Of a DNA stretch of 64,000 nucleotides, positions 57,050-64,000 are shown piece after piece. The stretch spans positions 2,389,511-2,453,510 of the forward strand of contig CP129490.1 of assembly GCA_030584085.1 (NCBI GenBank), in the 5' to 3' direction. This stretch comes from Melioribacteraceae bacterium. Its GTDB lineage: Bacteria; Bacteroidota; Ignavibacteria; Ignavibacteriales; Melioribacteraceae. The notes beneath the pieces were generated by a model, which had not been told where the DNA came from, made no database searches, and saw nothing but the letters and a program-made list of their open reading frames with translations. The stretch's first letter is position 1. Each line of letters starts with the position of its first letter. Position numbers and translations under genes: made by a program.

Positions 57050-57427
57050 TTATTTTGCTTTAGGTTTTTTTGTGCCGTACTTAGAACGACCTTGTTTTCT
57101 TTCTTCCACACCACTGGTATCTAACGTACCACGTAAAATATGATAACGAACACCAGGTAAATCTTTTACTCTTCCGCCTCTAATCAAAACGATTGAGTGT
57201 TCTTGAAGATTATGACCTTCACCCGGAATGTAAGCTGTAACTTCAATTTGGTTTGTTAATCTAACTCTGGCAACTTTACGTAAAGCCGAATTAGGTTTTT
57301 TGGGAGTAGTAGTATAAACTCTGGTGCAAACACCTCTTTTTTGCGGACAATTCTGCAAAGCTGGTGCTTTACTTTTCACCTTAATTTCTTTTCTTCCCTT
57401 CCTAATCAACTGACTTATTGTCGGCAC
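57050..57427 (-). CDS. rpsL: Ribosomal protein uS12
   Basis: The 125-residue decoding-centre protein starts with GTG after a strong [25 protein letters not shown] and [19 protein letters not shown] are canonical. Positions tied to streptomycin resistance (the KPNSALRK and GVRYH loops) look wild type, so no resistance change is evident. Confidence 0.96.
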   Translation of the reverse strand: MPTISQLIRKGRKEIKVKSKAPALQNCPQKRGVCTRVYTTTPKKPNSALRKVARVRLTNQIEVTAYIPGEGHNLQEHSIVLIRGGRVKDLPGVRYHILRGTLDTSGVEERKQGRSKYGTKKPKAK

Positions 57428-57473
57428 TTATTTTCCTCCAAAATTTTAAATCGTTTCCCATAGAAAACAGACT

Positions 57474-57505
57474 CAAAATTTACCATTATTTTATTTTATT
57501 GTCAA
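57474..57505 (-). promoter_or_regulatory. Predicted str (rpsL) operon promoter
   Basis: On the minus strand TTGACA (57500-57505), 17 bases, then TAAATTTTG (57474-57482), in the rpoC-rpsL gap. Same TTG-N20-TA spacing as the nuo candidate. It lets the str/S10/spc/alpha genes be made apart from rpoBC. Confidence 0.6.
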
Positions 57506-57535
57506 TATTGTCCAATTAAATTTAAGATTGAAAAT

Positions 57536-60500
57536 CTATGATTTCTGCTTAGATTCCTCAACTTTTTCCATAGCTTCTTCTGCAACTGCTATTTCTGGCT
57601 CATCACCCACTACAAGAATCTTTTTATACTTCTTCAAGCCGGTTCCAGCCGGAATAAGATGGCCCATAACAACATTTTCTTTTAAACCAATTAGTGTATC
57701 TTCTTTTGCTGCTGTTGCTGCATTGGTTAATACTTTTGTTGTCTCTTGGAAAGATGCCGCTGATATCCAACTCTCGGTTGATAACGCTGCTTGCGTGATA
57801 CCAAGAAGGATATTATCAAATGTTGCAGGATCAGCATCTCTTACTTCAAGGAGATTCTTATCTTTCTTTTTAAGATCAGCATTAATTTCACGGGCTTTGG
57901 ACTTAGTTATTAATTGACCCAATTTTAATTTGGAATCACCCGGATCAACTGTATAAACCAGGTTCTTAATTTCTTCGTTTTCTTCACCAAACTTGACTCT
58001 ATCGACTAAATCTTCATCGATGAATTTCGTATCGCCCGAAGAAATAACTCGTAATTTTTGAAGCATTTGTTTAACTATTACTTCAATATGTTTATCATTT
58101 ATCTTAACACCCTGTAATCTGTAAACATCTTGAATTTCGTTTACAAGGTATTCCTGAACTGCGTTTGTTCCTTTAATTTTCAAAATATCATGTGGGTCTA
58201 TTGGTCCATCGGTAATTTTTTCACCGGCAGGTATTTCGTCACCTTCTTGAACGAGAATATGTTTTCCGTAAGGAACGTTATAAACTTTTTGAATAGATCC
58301 GTCAAGTGATTCAATTATGATTTCTCTTGAACCTTTTTTTCTGACTCCAAATTTAACTACACCTTCAATTTCAGAGACAACTGCTGGTTCGTGGGGACTT
58401 CTAGCTTCAAATAATTCGGTTACTCTAGGCAAACCGCCTGTAATATCTCGAGTTTTTGAGGCAGATTTTGAAATCTTTGCCAAGATTGTGCCTGCTTGAA
58501 CTTTCTCACCTTCATCAACTGAGAGATAGGCTTTTGTTGGTAAGTTAAATACTTTTTGCTCACCATCTTCGGTAGTAATTACAATACTTGGTGTAAGTGT
58601 TTTATCTTTCGATTCAATTACAACTTTTTGAACGTGACCGGTTTGTTCATCGGCTACTTGTTGAATTGTTGAGTTATCAATTAAATCAACAAAACTAACT
58701 GTACCTGCTGAATCTGTTAAGATTAAGGAGTTGTATGGATCGTGATTATAAAGAGGCTGACCTTTTTTTATTTTTGCGCCATCTTCCACCATTAATTCAG
58801 CACCATAAGGAATATCAAATTTCTTTATTTGTCTAAGATCTTCATCGAAAATACCAATTGAACCTCGACGACCTATCACAACTTTTACTTTACCGAAGAA
58901 ATCTGTTTTTTCTGCAAAGTTGACTCTATCGAATTTTACTACACCGTCAACTGTAGCTTCAACTTGTGATTGTGAAGCAATACGAGATGAAGTTCCACCT
59001 AAGTGGAATGTTCTAAGAGTCAACTGTGTACCGGGTTCGCCGATTGATTGAGCAGCAATTATTCCAACCGCTTCACCAATTTCAACCAAATGACCGGTTG
59101 TTAAGTTACGTCCATAACATTTAGCACAAACACCGCGTTTTGATTCACAAGTAAGTACTGTCCTAATATAAACCGAGTCAATGTTCGCTTCGTCAATAAG
59201 TTCGGCTTTTTCTTCTTCTATAACTTCGCCTGCTTCGACAATTAAGTCATCTGTTCTTGGATCATAAATGTCTTCTTGAGCAACACGACCAGTAATTCTT
59301 TCAGCCAATGGTTCTCTTTCAAGTTCAACATCTTTAAGTGCAGAAATGTAAACACCTCTAATCGTACCGCAATCAATTTCTGATACGATGACATCTTGAG
59401 CAACGTCGCATAACCTTCTAGTTAAATATCCCGCATCTGCTGTTTTTAATGCCGTATCTGCAAGACCTTTACGAGCACCGTGTGTGGAAATGAAGTATTC
59501 TAGTACTGATAAACCTTCTTTAAAGTTAGCAACAATCGGGTTTTCAATAATTTCACCTGATTGACCTGTTAAACTTTTTTGTGGTTTCATCATTAGACCA
59601 CGCATACCAGCTAACTGTCTAACCTGTTCTTGTGAACCTCTCGCACCGGAATCAACCATCATGTGTACTGAGTTGAATCCACCTTGATCAGTTTTAATTT
59701 TATCCATCAAAGACTTTGCAACGTTATTCGTTGTGTGTGTCCAAACGTCTATGATCTTGTTATATCTTTCGGCATCAGTAATCAAACCTTGTTCGTGTTC
59801 ATTTAAAATCTGACTTACTTTTTCATTCGAATCTTTAATAAGTTTTTCTTTTTCTTCAGGGATGATCATATCACTATAGCTAATTGAAATTCCAGCTGCG
59901 GTTGAATATCTATAACCTAAATCCTTTAGATCATCCAAGAACTTTGCAGTTTTTTCATTGCCGAGTTTTATAAACATCTTGTAAATGAATCCGCTGAAGA
60001 TTTTCTTAACAAGTAATTCATTAAAGAAACCCATTCCTTCCGGAACGATTTGATTAAATATTACTCGGCCAACAGTTGTTTCAATAAATTGTCCTTCAAC
60101 TCTAACCTTAATTTTTGCATGAAGTTCAACAACTTTAGAGTTATATGCAATCATAACTTCTTCAAAATTGCTAAACACCATTCCTTCACCTTGACCACCG
60201 GTTTTAGTTTTAGTTAAATAATAGCAACCTAAAACTATATCTTGCGTAGGAACAACAATAGGAGCACCGTTTTGTGGAGAAAGAATATTGTGACTTGAAA
60301 GCATTAATAGTCCTGCTTCAAGTTGGGCTTCATAAGAAAGCGGAACGTGAACAGCCATCTGATCACCGTCAAAATCCGCATTGAATGCTGTACAAACCAT
60401 TGGATGAAGCTGAATTGCTTTCCCATCAATAAGTATCGGCTGGAATGCCTGTATACCCAAGCGGTGCAATGTTGGTGCACGGTTAAGCATGACCGGATGA

Positions 60501-61786
60501 CCATCAATTAATTTTTCAAGAATATCCCAAATAACCGGATCTTTTCTATCGACTGCTTTTCGTGAACTCTTAACGGTTTTGAAATGACCTCTTTCAATCA
60601 ACTTGCGAATGATAAATGGTTTGAATAATTCAACCGCCATATCTTTCGGAAGACCGCATTGATGTAGTTTTAATTCTGGTCCGACAACAATTACAGAACG
60701 GCCGGAATAATCAACACGTTTACCCAAAAGGTTTTGACGGAAGCGGCCTTGCTTACCTTTAAGCATATCGCTTAATGATTTCAAAGGTCTGTTTCCATCA
60801 CTTCTGACCGCGCTTGTTCTTCTAGAGTTATCAAACAATGCATCAACTGATTCTTGAAGCATTCTCTTCTCATTTCGAAGAATGACTTCAGGAGCTTTAA
60901 TATCTATTAATCTTTTTAATCTATTGTTACGAATAATTACTCTTCTATAAAGATCATTTAAGTCAGAAGTGGCAAAACGCCCACCTTCAAGAGGAACAAG
61001 CGGTCTAAGTTCAGGAGGAATAACCGGAACTACACTTTGCACCATCCATTCAGGTCTATTAGGAACTTTACCTTCTCTTTCTCTAAAAGCTTCTAATACT
61101 CGTAATCTTTTTAAAAGATCATTTCTTTTTTGCTGTGAAGTCTCTTCTTTCAATTGCGCTTTCAATTCGAGGAATGTTGTTTCGATGTCTGTAGATTTCA
61201 AGAGAACTTTTACAGCATCTCCGCCAATTTTAGCAATGAATTTTTTGGGATCGTTATCTTCCAATGAATCATTATCATGAGGTAATGATGATAATATTTC
61301 GAAATATTGGTCTTCAGAAATTAGATCAAGATGATTTAACCCGGTTGGACCAGGATTGATAACAACATAAGATTCATAATAAATTATCTTTTCAAGTTCT
61401 TTAGTTGTCAATCCAATAATATTACCAATTTTTGATGGAAGTGCTTTAAAAAACCAGATGTGAACAACAGGAACTGCAAGAGCAATATGTCCCATTCTTT
61501 CACGTCTAACAGCTTTTAGAGTTACTTCAACACCGCATCTATCGCACACAATTCCTTTATAACGAATACCTTTATATTTACCGCAAGCACATTCCCAATC
61601 TTTTACCGGACCAAAAATCTTTTCACAGAACAAACCATCCTTTTCTGGACGAAAAGAACGATAATTTATAGTTTCCGGTTTTGTCACTTCACCATGTGAC
61701 CTTGACAAAATATCATCAGGACTAGCTAAACTAATTGTCAATTGTTCTATGTGCTTAATTTTATTTTCTTGAGCTTTAAATCTCAT
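57536..61786 (-). CDS. rpoC: RNA polymerase beta' subunit
   Basis: The 1416-residue catalytic subunit has the N-terminal zinc cysteines C66, C68, C81 and C84, the Mg-binding active site [16 protein letters not shown], and the second zinc site ([11 protein letters not shown]). No large lineage insertion is obvious by length. It follows rpoB by 21 bases. Confidence 0.97.
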   Translation of the reverse strand: MRFKAQENKIKHIEQLTISLASPDDILSRSHGEVTKPETINYRSFRPEKDGLFCEKIFGPVKDWECACGKYKGIRYKGIVCDRCGVEVTLKAVRRERMGHIALAVPVVHIWFFKALPSKIGNIIGLTTKELEKIIYYESYVVINPGPTGLNHLDLISEDQYFEILSSLPHDNDSLEDNDPKKFIAKIGGDAVKVLLKSTDIETTFLELKAQLKEETSQQKRNDLLKRLRVLEAFREREGKVPNRPEWMVQSVVPVIPPELRPLVPLEGGRFATSDLNDLYRRVIIRNNRLKRLIDIKAPEVILRNEKRMLQESVDALFDNSRRTSAVRSDGNRPLKSLSDMLKGKQGRFRQNLLGKRVDYSGRSVIVVGPELKLHQCGLPKDMAVELFKPFIIRKLIERGHFKTVKSSRKAVDRKDPVIWDILEKLIDGHPVMLNRAPTLHRLGIQAFQPILIDGKAIQLHPMVCTAFNADFDGDQMAVHVPLSYEAQLEAGLLMLSSHNILSPQNGAPIVVPTQDIVLGCYYLTKTKTGGQGEGMVFSNFEEVMIAYNSKVVELHAKIKVRVEGQFIETTVGRVIFNQIVPEGMGFFNELLVKKIFSGFIYKMFIKLGNEKTAKFLDDLKDLGYRYSTAAGISISYSDMIIPEEKEKLIKDSNEKVSQILNEHEQGLITDAERYNKIIDVWTHTTNNVAKSLMDKIKTDQGGFNSVHMMVDSGARGSQEQVRQLAGMRGLMMKPQKSLTGQSGEIIENPIVANFKEGLSVLEYFISTHGARKGLADTALKTADAGYLTRRLCDVAQDVIVSEIDCGTIRGVYISALKDVELEREPLAERITGRVAQEDIYDPRTDDLIVEAGEVIEEEKAELIDEANIDSVYIRTVLTCESKRGVCAKCYGRNLTTGHLVEIGEAVGIIAAQSIGEPGTQLTLRTFHLGGTSSRIASQSQVEATVDGVVKFDRVNFAEKTDFFGKVKVVIGRRGSIGIFDEDLRQIKKFDIPYGAELMVEDGAKIKKGQPLYNHDPYNSLILTDSAGTVSFVDLIDNSTIQQVADEQTGHVQKVVIESKDKTLTPSIVITTEDGEQKVFNLPTKAYLSVDEGEKVQAGTILAKISKSASKTRDITGGLPRVTELFEARSPHEPAVVSEIEGVVKFGVRKKGSREIIIESLDGSIQKVYNVPYGKHILVQEGDEIPAGEKITDGPIDPHDILKIKGTNAVQEYLVNEIQDVYRLQGVKINDKHIEVIVKQMLQKLRVISSGDTKFIDEDLVDRVKFGEENEEIKNLVYTVDPGDSKLKLGQLITKSKAREINADLKKKDKNLLEVRDADPATFDNILLGITQAALSTESWISAASFQETTKVLTNAATAAKEDTLIGLKENVVMGHLIPAGTGLKKYKKILVVGDEPEIAVAEEAMEKVEESKQKS

Positions 61787-61807
61787 GAGAATCTCCTAAA
61801 AGTTTAA

Positions 61808-64000
61808 CTAGTTAATTTTGATATCCAATGCTAAGCCTTGCAATTCTTTAATCAACACGCTAAAGGCTTCAGGAATATTTGGTGTTGGAATGTTTTCGCC
61901 TTTAACGATAGCCTCGTAAGTTTTTGCTCTTCCTGTAACATCATCACTTTTTACTGTTAAGATTTCTTGAAGCACATGAGCTGCACCATAACCTTCAAGC
62001 GCCCAAACTTCCATTTCTCCAAATCTCTGTCCACCGAATTGTGCTTTACCACCAAGCGGTTGTTGAGTAATTAACGAGTATGGTCCTATTGAACGAGCGT
62101 GAATCTTATCATCAACCATATGCCCTAATTTGAGCATATAAATATATCCGCAAGTAACTTTTTGATGGAATCTTTCACCTGATCTTCCATCATATAACCA
62201 AGTTTTACTTCCTTTATTTAATCCGGCTTCTTCCATCCAACCTTCTACATCTTTTACTGAAGCGCCATCAAAAATCGGAGTTTCAAACTTCAATCCTAAT
62301 TGTTTACCAACCCAACCAAGTGCAGTTTCATATAACTGACCAAGGTTCATACGTGAAGGTACGCCAAGTGGATTTAAAACTATATCAACAGGTGTTCCGT
62401 CTTCGTGATAAGGCATATCTTCAACCGGTACTACTTTCGCAACAACACCTTTATTACCGTGGCGACCTGCCATTTTATCACCAACAGTTATTTTACGTTT
62501 TTTAGCAACGTATACTTTAGCAAGTTGAACAATGCCAGGAGGAAGTTCATCACCTGATTGAATTTTAAGTTTCTCTCTTTTGTATTCTTCTTCCATCTCT
62601 GATTTGATATTGAAGTAGTTTTTAAAGAGAGTTTTTATCATTTCATTGGTTTTCTTATTATCAAACCAATCATGTGTGTAATCTAATTTTGTGACGTCTT
62701 CAATATTTGTGTAAGTATCATCTTTTATCGAAGTACCGCTCCTTAAAACAACACTTCCGTCAAGATCACGAATTCCGGTAGTAGTTTTACCATTTGAAAT
62801 TTTCGTAAGCTTTAAAACCAATTTATTATAATGGTTCTCAACTTTTCTGCTATAATTAGATTCGAGTGCATCTAATTCTTTCTTTTCAATTTTTTTAGAT
62901 TCGGCATCTTTTCTTTTTCTGCTGAAAAGTCTTGTTTTAATTACAATACCTTTTAATCCGGGAGGTGCTTTTAATGACGCATCTTTCACATCACCTGCTT
63001 TATCCCCAAATATTGCTTTAAGAAGTTTTTCTTCAGGTGTCGGATCAGTTTCTCCTTTTGGTGTAATTTTACCAATTAGAATATCACCTTCTTTAACTTC
63101 AGCACCTTCTCTAACAATACCATTTTCATCTAAATCTTTCGTTGCTTCCTCGCTAACGTTAGGAATATCACGGGTTAATTCTTCTTCGCCACGTTTAGTT
63201 TCTCTAACTTGCAATTCAAATTCTTCAATATGAATTGAAGTATAGACATCTTCCGCGACTAATCTTTCACTTAATACGATCGCATCTTCAAAGTTATAAC
63301 CACGCCAAGGCATAAAAGCAACCGATACGTTTTTACCAAGAGCTAATTCACCATTTTCAGTAGCAGGGCCATCAGCTAAAACATCCCCTTTCTTTACAAC
63401 TTGGTCAGTTTTAACAATTGGTTTTTGATTAAAACATGTTTCCTGGTTTGTACCGGAAAATTTTGTAAGATTATATTCTACTCTTCTTTCATCATCAAAG
63501 TTTGTCAATGCTTCAAAACTGTTTGCATCAACTTTGTACTTAACAATTAATTTTTTTGAATCGGAGTATTCAACAACACCATCATCTTCTGCAATAATTA
63601 AATTTCTAGAATCTCTCGCGGCTTTCCACTCCATACCTGTACCGACAATCGGTGCACTAGGTGTTAATAACGGTACTGCTTGACGCTGCATATTAGAACC
63701 CATGAGAGCTCTGTTCGCATCATCATGTTCTAAGAATGGGATTAGTGCTGCGGCAACAGAAACGATCTGTGCCGGAGCTACGTCCATATAATGAATAGTA
63801 TCCGGAGTAACGACCGGATATTCATCCTTAAATCTTGATTTAACTCTTGGATTAACAAATTTTCCACTATTATCCAAAGGAGCATTAGCTTGAGCTATAA
63901 CAAATTCATCTTCTTGATCTGCACTTAAATATTCTACATCATTAGTTACTTTACCATTTTTAACTTTTCTATACGGTGTTTCCAAAAATCCTAAGTGATT
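61808..64000 (-). CDS. rpoB: RNA polymerase beta subunit (partial, 5' end outside window)
   Basis: The last 730 residues of RpoB are present; the frame is open to the window edge ([16 protein letters not shown]). The TTG at 63985 inside that run is not a start. [33 protein letters not shown] and RNLIIAEDD-like blocks identify it. The rifampicin region lies upstream of the visible part. Confidence 0.97.
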   Translation of the reverse strand, partial: NHLGFLETPYRKVKNGKVTNDVEYLSADQEDEFVIAQANAPLDNSGKFVNPRVKSRFKDEYPVVTPDTIHYMDVAPAQIVSVAAALIPFLEHDDANRALMGSNMQRQAVPLLTPSAPIVGTGMEWKAARDSRNLIIAEDDGVVEYSDSKKLIVKYKVDANSFEALTNFDDERRVEYNLTKFSGTNQETCFNQKPIVKTDQVVKKGDVLADGPATENGELALGKNVSVAFMPWRGYNFEDAIVLSERLVAEDVYTSIHIEEFELQVRETKRGEEELTRDIPNVSEEATKDLDENGIVREGAEVKEGDILIGKITPKGETDPTPEEKLLKAIFGDKAGDVKDASLKAPPGLKGIVIKTRLFSRKRKDAESKKIEKKELDALESNYSRKVENHYNKLVLKLTKISNGKTTTGIRDLDGSVVLRSGTSIKDDTYTNIEDVTKLDYTHDWFDNKKTNEMIKTLFKNYFNIKSEMEEEYKREKLKIQSGDELPPGIVQLAKVYVAKKRKITVGDKMAGRHGNKGVVAKVVPVEDMPYHEDGTPVDIVLNPLGVPSRMNLGQLYETALGWVGKQLGLKFETPIFDGASVKDVEGWMEEAGLNKGSKTWLYDGRSGERFHQKVTCGYIYMLKLGHMVDDKIHARSIGPYSLITQQPLGGKAQFGGQRFGEMEVWALEGYGAAHVLQEILTVKSDDVTGRAKTYEAIVKGENIPTPNIPEAFSVLIKELQGLALDIKIN

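Noticed and set aside
61808-63985. A 725-residue gene with its own start
   Set aside because: The TTG at 63985 is an internal leucine codon of rpoB; the frame stays open to the window end.
1-64000. CRISPR arrays, IS elements, prophage genes, rRNA genes
   Set aside because: None seen: no regular spaced repeats, transposase or integrase motifs, or rRNA segments in the bases read.

Overview
The window is an AT-rich chromosomal segment that fits a bacterium of the Bacteroidota/Chlorobi/Ignavibacteria group, most likely Ignavibacteria-like (inference, no search run). Three things support this. The primary sigma factor (32373-33227) is the short Bacteroidota type without region 1.1. Several candidate promoters have a -33 TTG, 20 bases, then a -7 box close to TAnnTTTG. 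Unlike core Bacteroidetes, many genes keep clear Shine-Dalgarno sequences (rpsL, rpsJ, rpsH, fadD, fkp, lysW). Almost everything is on the minus strand. Only the 2-oxoglutarate dehydrogenase gene and a DedA/YqaA-like membrane protein gene are on the plus strand. I saw no insertion sequence, prophage, CRISPR array or rRNA.

Layout, left to right. 1-3848: complex I genes nuoABCDEF, reading right to left, with nuoF cut by the window edge. 3967-9881: a seven-gene operon for amino acid synthesis on the carrier protein LysW (lysW, homocitrate-synthase-like, lysX, lysY, a class II glutamine-amidotransferase-like gene, lysZ, lysJ). 10044-15046: an iron alcohol dehydrogenase, divergent from a fused E2/E1 2-oxoglutarate dehydrogenase (kgd type). 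15150-24496: an envelope operon with metG, a solitary DNA methyltransferase, three SurA/PpiD-like chaperones, a MoxR ATPase and an M23 peptidase lipoprotein. 24645-31629: FKBP isomerase, long-chain acyl-CoA ligase, YqaA, transketolase and fumarase. 31702-37469: a mixed operon with a GAF/degenerate-GGDEF protein, deoB, a small protein, a PIN-domain protein, two microcompartment vertex proteins, rpoD and an NlpC/P60 lipoprotein. 37538-64000: engB, then the fused alpha, spc, S10 and str ribosomal clusters (rplQ back to rpsL), then rpoC and partial rpoB. A tRNA-Gln gene sits inside the spc segment.

The two most unusual places are these. In the LysW operon, an Ntn-type (N-terminal Cys) amidotransferase-like gene is translationally coupled to lysZ and no LysK hydrolase gene is present in the window. 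It could be the hydrolase that releases product from LysW, by analogy to EgtC. In the rpoD operon, two EutN/CcmL-type pentamer genes and a PIN-domain gene sit directly upstream of the primary sigma factor, with no shell hexamers nearby.

Many adjacent genes overlap by 1-4 bases (TAATG, ATGA, TGATG), so translational coupling is common here. Non-ATG starts are frequent: TTG for hcs, rpoD, deoB, moxR and the 111-residue gene, and GTG for nuoB, metG, rpsJ and rpsL.
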